Positions 37,998-45,821 of a stretch of DNA of 48,689 bases are shown here, one piece after another. Origin of the DNA: an uncultured Clostridia bacterium (GTDB taxonomy: Bacteria; Bacillota_I; Bacilli_A; RF39; UBA660); contig CAMUZE010000010.1 of the NCBI GenBank assembly GCA_947165135.1, positions 1 through 48,689 of the forward strand, read 5' to 3'. Below the pieces are notes generated by a model. The model did not search any database, was not told where the DNA came from, and saw nothing but the letters and a program-made list of their open reading frames with translations. Both the position numbers and the translations under genes were made by a program. Every line of letters starts with the position of its first letter. Position 1 is the stretch's first letter.

Positions 37998-39206
37998 TGG
38001 TTCATATACAGTTCCAAAGAACCAAATATTATTACTATTTTTTTCTTTTATTAAATATAAGAAAGGTCTATCAAATTTAATAATCAATTGTTCTTTTGGT
38101 TGTGCTATAGCTGTGTTTTTAAACATTCCAAAGTATGTTACAGCAGCAGCTTTAGTTCCATTTTCAGATAAATCAATATGAGTTTTATGAACAGCTTCAC
38201 CAACATATAAATCTAAAATTGAATCTTCTGTTTCCATTAAATCGAAATTAGCAGCATCTTTATCAAATGCGTCAGTTATTCCTAAGCTAATTAAATCTTT
38301 CATAAAGTCTTCATAATCAAAATCATATTTAAACTTTGGCAATGACAAATTAATATCATAATTAGCAGTAGTCTTTTGATTTGAAAGTAAACTATTTAAT
38401 TCTTTTTCATCGAAATTATTTGTATATTTCTTAATATCTTTTTCATTTGGTAATATTGCTATAAATTCAAGTTCAACATCATCATATTTTTTATAATCTT
38501 TAATAATACCTGATGCATTATCATTAGATATATAAGTTATTCCTTCGCTACTATGCATCATATCTACTTCTTTTTTAGTTCCATCTAATTTATTAAAATC
38601 TTCTTTTGTAGTCGCATTTTCCATAAATTTAACTTGCCATTCAACATCTATTGCAATTGCATTAGCAATTCCTAGAACAAAATCTTTATCAATTTGATCA
38701 ACTACTTTTTCAATCATTTTATATGTTTTTTTACTAGCCCAGTTATTAATTACTTCCGGAGTATAAAAATCATCAAATAATATTTCACCATCATACTTAT
38801 CTTTTATAGTATTTATATAATTTGTGTTTATAAATTTTTTATATTCATTTTTAATAAATAGTGCATTAGCAATAGATATTTTATCTTGAACAATAGATGA
38901 TTTTGAAATTGTTTTATTCTTTAATGCTTGTTCAATTTGCGCTCTAGTATTTCCAGCAGCCCCTTCATTTAAAATTGATAATGCATAAATCATAGAGTAG
39001 GGACTAACTAAATAGTTTTCTTCTTTTTTATTTACTTTATGAATAATATCATAATTAAAGTCAGTTACTGTAGTTGTTTGTGATGGATTTGGAATATCAG
39101 GCTTTGGTTCTGGCTTTTTGTATGTAACTTTCTTATAAATCATAAATGACATAACTCCTATTACTAAAATAATTAATATAATTAAAATTGTTCTTTTTAT
39201 TCTCAT
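37995..39206 (-). CDS. Membrane-anchored serpin
   Basis: A 403-residue protein; the start at 39206 follows TAGGAGTGAT, rejecting an in-frame upstream start. Residues 5-24 form an N-terminal membrane helix (signal anchor, no lipobox Cys), followed by a Pro-rich spacer. The serpin fold is clear: NYLVSPYSMIYALSILNEGA, ISIANALFIK, WASKKTYKMIEKVVDQI, LGIANAIAIDVEWQVKF, LPKFKYDFDYEDFMKDLISLG, and the hinge of the reactive loop, LSENGTKAAAVTYFG, then FDRPFLYLIKEKNSNNIWFFG. Small residues in the hinge are typical of inhibitory serpins. The P1 region lies around FKNTAIAQ and cannot be assigned. Probably displayed outside the membrane to trap serine or cysteine proteases. Confidence 0.92.
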   Translation of the reverse strand: MRIKRTILIILIILVIGVMSFMIYKKVTYKKPEPKPDIPNPSQTTTVTDFNYDIIHKVNKKEENYLVSPYSMIYALSILNEGAAGNTRAQIEQALKNKTISKSSIVQDKISIANALFIKNEYKKFINTNYINTIKDKYDGEILFDDFYTPEVINNWASKKTYKMIEKVVDQIDKDFVLGIANAIAIDVEWQVKFMENATTKEDFNKLDGTKKEVDMMHSSEGITYISNDNASGIIKDYKKYDDVELEFIAILPNEKDIKKYTNNFDEKELNSLLSNQKTTANYDINLSLPKFKYDFDYEDFMKDLISLGITDAFDKDAANFDLMETEDSILDLYVGEAVHKTHIDLSENGTKAAAVTYFGMFKNTAIAQPKEQLIIKFDRPFLYLIKEKNSNNIWFFGTVYEP

Positions 39207-39224
39207 AAAATCACTCCTAGAACA

Positions 39225-39254
39225 ATTATATAATATTTTTGAAATATATAACAA
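39225..39254 (-). promoter_or_regulatory. Promoter of the serpin gene
   Basis: On the minus strand TTGTTA (39254-39249), 18-nt spacer, TATAAT (39230-39225). It lies 19 nt before the serpin start and is divergent from the rpsU promoter. Confidence 0.65.
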
Positions 39255-39272
39255 TAATATGTGAAAATTTAC

Positions 39273-39301
39273 TTGATATTTGGCACTTTTTGTAATATAA
39301 T
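39273..39301 (+). promoter_or_regulatory. Promoter of rpsU-yqeY
   Basis: TTGATA (39273-39278), 17-nt spacer, TATAAT (39296-39301), 31 nt before rpsU. Confidence 0.78.
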
Positions 39302-39331
39302 TGTCTATAGTCATGAAGGGAGGGAAGAAGA

Positions 39332-39523
39332 ATGACACACGTAGATGTTAAAGACGGAAATGTTGAGGGTGCATTAAAACGTTTTAAGATGAAAGTTCAA
39401 AGAAGTGGTATCCCTACTGAAATGAAAAAAAGAAAAGAATACTCTAAACCAGGAATTCTTAGAAGAGAAGCTAAAAAAGAAGCTATTAGAAATGCTAAAA
39501 AGCATAATAAACAAAGATATTAA
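39332..39523 (+). CDS. rpsU: 30S ribosomal protein S21
   Basis: A 63-residue basic ribosomal protein. VEGALKRFKMKVQRSGIPTE and MKKRKEYSKPGILRREAKKEA are standard S21. It helps the 30S subunit select mRNA. GGGAGGGAAG precedes the ATG. It is followed 20 nt later by yqeY, the usual Bacilli gene pair. Confidence 0.96.
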   Translation: MTHVDVKDGNVEGALKRFKMKVQRSGIPTEMKKRKEYSKPGILRREAKKEAIRNAKKHNKQRY

Positions 39524-39543
39524 TAATTAAGGAGGAAATATTT

Positions 39544-39993
39544 ATGTTATATGAAACTATTTCAAATGATATGAAAGAGGCTATGAAAAGCCATGATAAA
39601 GATACCCTAAGTACTCTTAGATTATTAAAATCTGCAGTTGATGCTTATATCATTAATAACAAAATGGAAAGAGGTACTGCTAGTGATGAAGTTGTTATTG
39701 ATGTTGTAAGTAAACAAGTAAAAACTCATAAAGAAAGTATTGAAGAATTTAAAAAAGGAAACAGACAAGATTTAGTAGATAATCTTGAACGTGAAATAGC
39801 TTTACTTAGTAAATATTTACCAAAACAATTAACTTCTGAAGAAATTGAAATTGAAATAAATAAAGCATTTGATAAAGTAAAACCTACCTCTATGAAAGAT
39901 ATGGGTGCATTAATGAAAGAACTTACACCTGTACTTAGAGGTAAAGCTGATATGAAAGAAGTTAATGAAATAATAAAGTCAAAATTAAATTAG
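39544..39993 (+). CDS. yqeY: YqeY/GatB-like family protein
   Basis: A 149-residue helical protein related to the tRNA-binding C-terminal domain of GatB. Features: MKEAMKSHDKDTLSTLRLLK, IDVVSKQVKTHKESIEEFKK, REIALLSKYLPKQLT and MGALMKELTPVLRGKADM. The family binds tRNA-like helices, but its role is not settled. AAGGAGG lies before the ATG. Last gene of the rpsU operon, closed by a hairpin terminator at its stop codon. Confidence 0.93.
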   Translation: MLYETISNDMKEAMKSHDKDTLSTLRLLKSAVDAYIINNKMERGTASDEVVIDVVSKQVKTHKESIEEFKKGNRQDLVDNLEREIALLSKYLPKQLTSEEIEIEINKAFDKVKPTSMKDMGALMKELTPVLRGKADMKEVNEIIKSKLN

Positions 39994-40015
39994 AAACATT
40001 TATGTTTCTTTTTTT
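39992..40015 (+). terminator. Intrinsic terminator of rpsU-yqeY
   Basis: AGAAACAT (39992-39999) and ATGTTTCT (40002-40009) with a two-base gap, then T run; overlaps the stop codon. Confidence 0.87.
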
Positions 40016-40034
40016 ATGCAATAATTTGTATATA

Positions 40035-40043
40035 TGGTATAAT
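40035..40043 (+). promoter_or_regulatory. Extended -10 promoter giving a near-leaderless plsC mRNA
   Basis: TGGTATAAT (40035-40043) is an extended -10 box; no good -35 is seen. The start codon at 40051 is only seven bases after it, so the transcript would begin at or one base before the ATG. No ribosome binding site is present. Confidence 0.55.
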
Positions 40044-40050
40044 ATTTAAT

Positions 40051-40656
40051 ATGAAGTATTTAGTTTATAAGATATTGAAATATTCATTAAAACCTTTTTA
40101 TAGGTTAGTATATATGCCTAAGTATGTTGGAGTTGATAATATTCCAAAAACTGGTGCTTTTGTATTTGCTGGAAATCATACTAGCGCTATGGATGCTGCA
40201 GTAGTAGTAAGTACTCCTAAAAGAATAATTCATACTTTATCAAAGAAAGAATTATTTAATACAAAGTTTAAAAATTGGTTTTTTAGAAATATGGCATGTA
40301 TTCCAGTTGATAGAAGTATTCATGATGAAAATGCTAAAAGTGAAGCAATAGAGACATTAAAAGAAGGACATGCAGTTGGTATATTCCCAGAAGGTACTCG
40401 TAATAGGACTATTGGAACAAAAGATGAAGTGAGTTTACTTCCATTTAAACATGGGGCAGTTAAATTTGCTCTATCAACCGGTGCTCCTATACTTCCATTT
40501 GTAGTAACTGGAAAACATAGAATGTTTAGACGTGGACTAAAAATAGAATATGGTAAACCATATTATCCTAAAACTAATGATATAGAAAAAGAAACAGAAG
40601 TATTAAGGAATAAAATTCTTAAATTAAAAGAAGGCGATTCTAAACATGAAGAATAA
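40051..40656 (+). CDS. plsC: 1-acyl-sn-glycerol-3-phosphate acyltransferase (PlsC), copy 1
   Basis: A 201-residue acyltransferase. AGNHTSAMDAAVV is the catalytic NHx4D motif and IFPEGTRNRTIGTKDEVSLL the acyl-phosphate/glycerol-phosphate binding block; FKHGAVKFAL and PILPFVVTG follow. It makes phosphatidic acid at the membrane. It is about the same size as, and clearly homologous to, the PlsC at 42198-42803. The acyl-ligase-like gene between them overlaps its end by 11 nt. The ATG has no ribosome binding site and sits just behind a -10 box. Confidence 0.93.
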   Translation: MKYLVYKILKYSLKPFYRLVYMPKYVGVDNIPKTGAFVFAGNHTSAMDAAVVVSTPKRIIHTLSKKELFNTKFKNWFFRNMACIPVDRSIHDENAKSEAIETLKEGHAVGIFPEGTRNRTIGTKDEVSLLPFKHGAVKFALSTGAPILPFVVTGKHRMFRRGLKIEYGKPYYPKTNDIEKETEVLRNKILKLKEGDSKHEE

Positions 40657-42196
40657 TTCTATATATAGTATTATTAAAAATAATGCAGATGATTATAGTG
40701 ATAAGACAGCTTTTATTAATAATTTAAATAAAATTAAATATGATTCATTTATTAAAAAAATAGATGAATATGCTTTATCTTTCTATAATATTGGTATTAA
40801 TAAAGGAGATGTTGTTACATTAATTTTACCAAATTCTATAGACACTTTTGTATGCATTTATGCTTTAAATAAAATAGGAGCTATATGTAATATAATGCAT
40901 CATTTATCAAGTGAAGAAGAAATAAATAATAGTATCAATGAAACATCTTCTCATTATATTATAACTTATGAAGATAAACTTAAAAGCATAGAAAATATAA
41001 CTTCTAAAGAATGCATTTATAATGTAATATATTTGTCTATTAATGATATTGTTAGTCCTTTTGATAAAATTAAAAACATATTTAAAAAATCTATAATATT
41101 ACCTAGTAAATATATTTCATTCTATAGATTAAGAATTATTGGTAAACATAATAAAAAGAATGTTAAAGTATGTGATAAAGAAGATAACTTAGCAATTATA
41201 ATAAGTAACCATTCAAAAAAGATATATTTAACAAATAAAAATATAAATTCATATGCTATTAATTATTCATATAATAATGATATATTAACTCAAAAAAATA
41301 GATACTTATGTGATAGTTCAATTATTAATAGTATTCCATTAATACATAGGACTTTAATATATGGTCAAACAATTATTGTTAATGGTTCAGATGATATTAA
41401 TAAATTTATTGATAATATTATTAAATATAGACCTAATATTCTAGAGATATCTTCAAATACATTAGAGTATTTATGTTCAAATAAAAAGATTAATAAAGAA
41501 GATTTATCATATTTAAAACTAATAATATGTGGTAGTTCATTATTAAGAAATAATGTATATCAAAAGGCAAAGTTATTTTTAAAAAATCATTATTCAAATT
41601 CTAAAGTAGTAGCATCTTTTGGTATGCTTGAAAGTACTTCTAATATTACTATTAATGATAATTTAGATGATAAAATTGAAAGTGCTGGATTACCTATAAA
41701 AGGAACATCTATTAAGATAATTAACCCTGATACTAAAAAAGAATGTAAGCCAAATGAAGAAGGACTTATTTGTATAAGTGGACCTACTATTTGTAGAAAT
41801 GACTATAATAATTTAATATGCAGTGATGATATAGGCTATTTAGATGAAGACGGTTATTTATACTATAAATCTAGTATGAAAAGAATTATAGTATCTAATG
41901 GAAATAAAATTTATCCAGAAGATATAGAAAATATTGTTAAAAAACATGAATATGTAAAAGACGCATCAATAGTTGGTGTTCCTCATCCATATAAAAAAGA
42001 AGTAGTAAAATTATATATAGTACTTAAAGATAAATTAATACTAAATAGTGAAATAAAGAAAAGTATAAAAGAATATTGTGAAAAGAATATTTCTAAATAT
42101 GCACTTCCTTATGCATACGCATATAGAAAAGAATTACCTAAAACTAATGTAGGTAAAATAGCATATGAAGAGTTAGTTAATTTAAAGGAGGAATAA
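40646..42196 (+). CDS. AMP-dependent acyl synthetase-like protein with degenerate P-loop
   Basis: A 516-residue ANL-superfamily protein. The N-terminal domain has NIGINKGDVVTLILPNS and LNKIGAICNIMHHLSS. The usual nucleotide-binding loop, (S/T)SG(T/S)TGxPK(G/A), should follow LAIIIS, but the sequence reads NHSKKIYLT instead. Later motifs are better kept: VVASFGMLESTSN (A5), SDDIGYLDEDGYLYY with MKRIIVSNGNKIYPEDIE (A7/A8), and LPKTNVGKIAYEEL with the catalytic Lys (A10). The adenylating activity may thus be altered or lost. Flanked on both sides by plsC genes with which it overlaps or abuts, so a role in fatty-acid activation for phospholipids is likely. Substrate unknown. Confidence 0.8.
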   Translation: MKNNSIYSIIKNNADDYSDKTAFINNLNKIKYDSFIKKIDEYALSFYNIGINKGDVVTLILPNSIDTFVCIYALNKIGAICNIMHHLSSEEEINNSINETSSHYIITYEDKLKSIENITSKECIYNVIYLSINDIVSPFDKIKNIFKKSIILPSKYISFYRLRIIGKHNKKNVKVCDKEDNLAIIISNHSKKIYLTNKNINSYAINYSYNNDILTQKNRYLCDSSIINSIPLIHRTLIYGQTIIVNGSDDINKFIDNIIKYRPNILEISSNTLEYLCSNKKINKEDLSYLKLIICGSSLLRNNVYQKAKLFLKNHYSNSKVVASFGMLESTSNITINDNLDDKIESAGLPIKGTSIKIINPDTKKECKPNEEGLICISGPTICRNDYNNLICSDDIGYLDEDGYLYYKSSMKRIIVSNGNKIYPEDIENIVKKHEYVKDASIVGVPHPYKKEVVKLYIVLKDKLILNSEIKKSIKEYCEKNISKYALPYAYAYRKELPKTNVGKIAYEELVNLKEE

Positions 42197-42197
42197 T

Positions 42198-42803
42198 ATG
42201 TCTAAAATAAAAGGAGAAATGGGATACAAAATATTAAGACCATTTGTAAAACTATATTTTAAATTAAAATTTCATCCTATAGTATATGGAAAAGAAAATA
42301 TACCTAAAGAAGGTCCAATTATTGTTTGTGGGAATCATAGACATGTTCATGATCAATATAATGTAATGATAGTTACAGATAGGGTAATACATTATATGGC
42401 TAAAGATGAATATTTTAAAGGAAAAAACTCATGGTTTTATAAAATGGCTGGATGTATACCCGTTGATAGAACCACACATGATGAAAATGCAAAAAGTAAA
42501 GCTATAGAAATATTAGAACAAGGCGGAGCTTTAGGTATATTTCCAGAAGGTACTCGTAATAAAACAATTGGAACTAAAGATGAGGTCGTTATGCTTCCAT
42601 TTAAATTCGGAGCAGTATCTTTAGCACAAAAAACAGGCGCTTTAATTGTTCCATTTGGTACAACTGGAGAGTATACTGGACGTAAAGGAAAATTAATTAC
42701 TAGAATAGGTAAACCATTTAGTGTAAAAGGGATGGAACTAGAAGAAGCTAACAAGTTACTAAGAGAAAAAATACTTAAACTAATGCAAAAAGAAGAAAAT
42801 TAG
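42198..42803 (+). CDS. plsC: 1-acyl-sn-glycerol-3-phosphate acyltransferase (PlsC), copy 2
   Basis: A 201-residue paralogue of the enzyme at 40051. CGNHRHVHDQYNV carries the NHx4D motif with different residues around it, and IFPEGTRNKTIGTKDEVVML the second block; FKFGAVSLAQKTGA and VPFGTTGEY follow. The His-rich motif environment differs from copy 1, which may mean a different acyl acceptor or donor. AAAGGAGG precedes the ATG, one base after the ligase-like gene's stop. Three-gene operon of lipid enzymes. Confidence 0.92.
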   Translation: MSKIKGEMGYKILRPFVKLYFKLKFHPIVYGKENIPKEGPIIVCGNHRHVHDQYNVMIVTDRVIHYMAKDEYFKGKNSWFYKMAGCIPVDRTTHDENAKSKAIEILEQGGALGIFPEGTRNKTIGTKDEVVMLPFKFGAVSLAQKTGALIVPFGTTGEYTGRKGKLITRIGKPFSVKGMELEEANKLLREKILKLMQKEEN

Positions 42804-42836
42804 TATATAATATTTATGTAAGAAGAGGTGCAGAAT

Positions 42837-43934
42837 ATGAAATTTATTTTAACAGCGGGTGGTACAGGCGGACATATATATCCAGCTCTTTCAGTATTAG
42901 ATGAAATAAAGAAAGATAAAAATAATCAATATTTATATATTGGAACAAAAGATAGAATGGAAAGTGAACTTATACCTAGTATGGGAATACCTTATGAAAG
43001 TATTGAAGTTTATGGACTTTCTAAAACCAATATGTTACAAAATATACATAATATTAAATGTATACGTAATTCATATAAAAAATGTTTAAAAATAATGGAT
43101 GATTTTAAACCAGATGCAGTTATTGCTTTTGGTGGATATGTAACTCTTCCAGTTTGTTTAGCTGCTAAAAAAAGAGGAGTTAAAGTATTCTTACATGAAC
43201 AAAATATGTTGCCAGGTAAATCAAATATATTTGTATCAAAAAAAGCAGATGCAGTTTTTGTATCATTTAAAGACGGCACAAGAAAATTAAAATGTAAAAA
43301 GATTATATATACTGGTAATCCAGTTAGTCAAAGAGCTGTTGAAATCAAAAAATTTGATAAAACAGAATTAGGATTTTCTAAAGATAAAAAATTAATAATC
43401 ATAGTTATGGGATCCTTAGGAAGTACATCTGTAAATGAAAGATTACTTGAATTTCTAAGATCATATGAAAGAGAAGACACCGAAATATTATTTATTACTG
43501 GTAAAAAGAGTTTTGCAACATTAAATAATAATTTAATAGTTCCAAAGAGTACTAAAATAGTACCATTCTTTGAAAATTTACCAGGTATTATGAAATCAGC
43601 TGACTTAATTATTTCTAGAGCAGGTGCTTCAACTATTGCGGAAATTATGGCAACTAAAACACCATCTATTTTAATACCTAGTCCGTATGTTGCGAACAAT
43701 CATCAATATTATAATGCTCTTGATTTAGTAAATAAAAATATTAGCATTATGTTAGAAGAAAAAGATTTAAATAAAGAATCTTTAATTGAAGCAATTGATG
43801 AAATATTTAAAGAAGATACATTTAAAGAAATTAAAAAGAATCTAAAAGAAATAAAAGATATATCATCAAGTACTATTATTATGGAAGAAATATATAAAGA
43901 ATTAAAGGGAAAAAATGGAAAAAAAGAGGATTAA
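42837..43934 (+). CDS. murG: UDP-N-acetylglucosamine--lipid I transferase MurG
   Basis: A 365-residue GT-B enzyme making lipid II at the cytoplasmic membrane face. The start at 42837 follows AGAGGTG. FILTAGGTGGHIYPALSV is the first glycine loop; GGYVTLPVCLAAKKRGVKV and HEQNMLPGKSN are the lipid I-binding parts; MGSLGSTSVNERL, SRAGASTIAEIMATKTPSIL and VANNHQYYNAL are the donor-site motifs. divIB overlaps its end by 20 nt, as in the dcw-type clusters of Firmicutes, but no other mur gene is nearby. Confidence 0.96.
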   Translation: MKFILTAGGTGGHIYPALSVLDEIKKDKNNQYLYIGTKDRMESELIPSMGIPYESIEVYGLSKTNMLQNIHNIKCIRNSYKKCLKIMDDFKPDAVIAFGGYVTLPVCLAAKKRGVKVFLHEQNMLPGKSNIFVSKKADAVFVSFKDGTRKLKCKKIIYTGNPVSQRAVEIKKFDKTELGFSKDKKLIIIVMGSLGSTSVNERLLEFLRSYEREDTEILFITGKKSFATLNNNLIVPKSTKIVPFFENLPGIMKSADLIISRAGASTIAEIMATKTPSILIPSPYVANNHQYYNALDLVNKNISIMLEEKDLNKESLIEAIDEIFKEDTFKEIKKNLKEIKDISSSTIIMEEIYKELKGKNGKKED

Positions 43935-44592
43935 AAAATTTAATTTAAAGAAATTCATATCATTTCTAGTTTTTATTATTGTATTTGTACTAGTATGTAG
44001 GTATTTAATGAATATTAAACTTAAAAATATAATTGTACTTAACAATAATTATTACAATGATGAAACCATTATAGAAACTGCATCATTAGAAAATTATCCA
44101 AAATTCTTCTTTATTAATAAAAATAAAGTAATTAAAAAGTTAAAAAAATTAGATTTAATAGAAGATGTTAAAGTAACTAAGAAAAAAGGTTATATTTTAA
44201 TAATCGAAGTTAAAGAAAAGAAGATACTTTATTATGATAGATCAAATGATTTATATAAAGTATCAGATAACAATAAATATAAATTAGATAATGTTAATGG
44301 GATTCCTACTTTAATTAACTTTATTCCAAGCGAAATAGAAGAAAGATTTGTTAATAAATTTAAAGACATTGATAGTAGTGTAATAAGTTTAATTAGTGAA
44401 ATAGAATATGATAAAACAGCATATGATAGTGAAAGATTTTTACTTACTATGAATGATGGTAATTCAGTATATGTAAATATTGTAAGATTAAACTTATTAA
44501 ATAAATATATAGATATAGTTAAAAATTTAGATAATAAAAAAGGAATATTATATTTAGATAGCGGAAACTATTTTGAAGTTAAAAGTAAATAA
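43915..44592 (+). CDS. divIB: Cell-division protein DivIB/FtsQ
   Basis: A 225-residue bitopic protein. A basic N-terminus and one membrane helix (about 12-30) are followed by a POTRA domain: LKNIIVLNNNYYNDETIIE, NKNKVIKKLKKLDLIEDV, VTKKKGYILIIEVKEKKIL. The beta domain continues to NKKGILYLDSGNYFEV. It links the FtsL/DivIC pair to septal cell-wall synthesis. Shorter than B. subtilis DivIB but complete. It starts within the end of murG; a terminator lies at its stop codon. Confidence 0.88.
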   Translation: MEKKRIKKFNLKKFISFLVFIIVFVLVCRYLMNIKLKNIIVLNNNYYNDETIIETASLENYPKFFFINKNKVIKKLKKLDLIEDVKVTKKKGYILIIEVKEKKILYYDRSNDLYKVSDNNKYKLDNVNGIPTLINFIPSEIEERFVNKFKDIDSSVISLISEIEYDKTAYDSERFLLTMNDGNSVYVNIVRLNLLNKYIDIVKNLDNKKGILYLDSGNYFEVKSK

Positions 44593-44618
44593 GATATGAA
44601 TAACTCATATCTTTTTTT
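44591..44618 (+). terminator. Intrinsic terminator of murG-divIB
   Basis: AGATATGA (44592-44599) and TCATATCT (44605-44612) around a 5-nt loop, then seven T. A TATAAT box for the next gene follows directly at 44621-44626. Confidence 0.85.
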
Positions 44619-44631
44619 AATATAATTTAAT

Positions 44632-44985
44632 ATGACAAAAATAGATAAATTTAAACAATTTATATATAATCATCCAGAATTTATAGATTATGTTAAGAAT
44701 AATAACACATCATGGCAATCATTATATGAATTATATGATATATATGGAGAAAACACCAAAGTGTGGGACAAATATCTAAATAATAAAACAAGTTCAGTAT
44801 TTGATATAAAATCACTATTAAATACTATAAAGAATATAGATTTAAATTCATTAGAAGAAAATATTAATAACATACAAAAAGCAGTAGGATTAGTAGAGGA
44901 GTTTACAAAATCCGAAAAAGAAGAAGATAAAAAAGAAAGCAAAGAAGTTCATGAAGAAAAAATAGATAATTTATATGGAGAATAA
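44632..44985 (+). CDS. ylbD: YlbD-like putative spore coat protein
   Basis: A 117-residue helical protein. FKQFIYNHPEFIDYVKNN, SWQSLYELYDIYGEN and VWDKYL match the YlbD core (F-K-x-F-hydrophobic-x2-HP and W-Q-x-LYE), and SLLNTIKNIDLNSLEENI with NNIQKAVGLVEEF matches its second half. The tail is acidic and lysine-rich. In Bacillus YlbD is listed as a putative coat protein; direct functional data are thin. It is followed by ylbE, the Bacillus gene order. There is no ribosome binding site; TATAAT ends six bases before the ATG, so a leaderless transcript is possible. Confidence 0.82.
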   Translation: MTKIDKFKQFIYNHPEFIDYVKNNNTSWQSLYELYDIYGENTKVWDKYLNNKTSSVFDIKSLLNTIKNIDLNSLEENINNIQKAVGLVEEFTKSEKEEDKKESKEVHEEKIDNLYGE

Positions 44986-44987
44986 TT

Positions 44988-45206
44988 ATGAAATATGAAA
45001 TATTAGAAAAATTACATAAAAATCCAAAGTTTTTAAATTATTTAAGACAAAATTCATTCTGGTATAAAGAATTTAATAGAAATCCTAATATATATGATAA
45101 ATTTGTTCATGAAATGAAAATTAAATATAAATTAAGAACTATAGACAAAGTAGATAACTTTGTAGATAGTGTAGATTTAATTACTAAAATAATAGATGCA
45201 AGTTGA
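44988..45206 (+). CDS. ylbE: YlbE-like protein
   Basis: A 72-residue protein of the YlbE-like family: ILEKLHKNPKFLNYLRQNSF, then WYKEFNRNPNIYDKF and VDNFVDSVDLITKII. The family pattern is a short N-terminal helix, an R-x-(Q/N)-x-x-WY-(R/K) core and a C-terminal helix. Function unknown. It starts two bases after ylbD (GGAGAATAATTATG supplies the ribosome site inside ylbD) and ends in a terminator, so the two form a small operon. Confidence 0.82.
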   Translation: MKYEILEKLHKNPKFLNYLRQNSFWYKEFNRNPNIYDKFVHEMKIKYKLRTIDKVDNFVDSVDLITKIIDAS

Positions 45207-45222
45207 ATACTTGCATTTTAAT
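45196..45222 (+). terminator. Intrinsic terminator of ylbD-ylbE
   Basis: ATGCAAGT (45196-45203) and ACTTGCAT (45209-45216) around TGAAT, then T-rich sequence. The ylbE stop codon (TGA) lies in the loop. Confidence 0.85.
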
Positions 45223-45255
45223 TTGTAAATTTTTATACAAAAAATTTAATTCATA

Positions 45256-45285
45256 TTGACATAAAATTATTTTTAAGGGTATAAT
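45256..45285 (+). promoter_or_regulatory. Promoter of the pilin pair
   Basis: Consensus TTGACA (45256-45261), 18-nt spacer, TATAAT (45280-45285). The leader to the first pilin is about 45 nt. Confidence 0.82.
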
Positions 45286-45335
45286 TAATACATAGAATAG
45301 ACATAGATGCTATGGAAAGGAAGGAATAAAAATTT

Positions 45336-45800
45336 ATGAAAAAGAAAGGTTTTACATTAGTAGAATTACTAGCTGTTATTGCAATTCTAGCTATCTTAGT
45401 AATCATTGCATTACCAAATGTACTAGAAATGTACAAACAAGCAAGAAAAAACTCATTCGAAAATGAAGTTAAAGAAGTATTTAGACAAGCTCAGCAACAA
45501 TATTTACTTGACTCAATGGGAATGGACGGTGGAGATGCAAAAGTATATTCTAACCAAGAGGGTAAAGATGCTGAATTAGATCTACAAGGTGGAAATGGTA
45601 CTTTTGAATACTGCGTTATAGTTAATAGTAGTGGAGTTGTGACTAGTATGAGAGTATCTAATGGAACTTATGCTTATACTTTAACTGATGGTAGTACACT
45701 TGAAGATGCAGCAAATATTTCAGTGCCTGAAACTACAGATACGAAAGGAACTTCAATTTCAGGAAGCGGAGCAAATAGAAAATGTGCTCAAGCATCATAA
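45336..45800 (+). CDS. Type IV pilin-like protein (ComGC-like), copy 1
   Basis: A 154-residue prepilin. MKKKGFTLVELLAVIAILAI has the short basic leader, the G/F prepilin-peptidase cleavage site, the conserved Glu at mature position 5 and the start of the hydrophobic helix, which continues to LPNVLEMY. The exposed domain has NSFENEVKEVFRQAQQQY and a Gly/Ser/Thr-rich end with one Cys pair (FEYCVIV and NRKCAQA). This form is like ComGC or pseudopilins of Gram-positive bacteria. GGAAGGAAT precedes the ATG; it has a consensus promoter, so probably well expressed. No assembly ATPase or platform gene is in the window. Confidence 0.9.
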   Translation: MKKKGFTLVELLAVIAILAILVIIALPNVLEMYKQARKNSFENEVKEVFRQAQQQYLLDSMGMDGGDAKVYSNQEGKDAELDLQGGNGTFEYCVIVNSSGVVTSMRVSNGTYAYTLTDGSTLEDAANISVPETTDTKGTSISGSGANRKCAQAS

Positions 45801-45821
45801 TTTATGAAAGGAAATAATCAT

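Noticed and set aside
39207-39338. 44-residue N-terminal extension of the serpin
   Set aside because: It covers the serpin promoter and ribosome site and reads into the divergent rpsU start. The start at 39206 has TAGGAGTGAT and is followed by a proper signal anchor.
42437-43699. Minus-strand ORFs opposite plsC copy 2 and murG
   Set aside because: They overlap strongly conserved plus-strand genes in full and have no ribosome sites.
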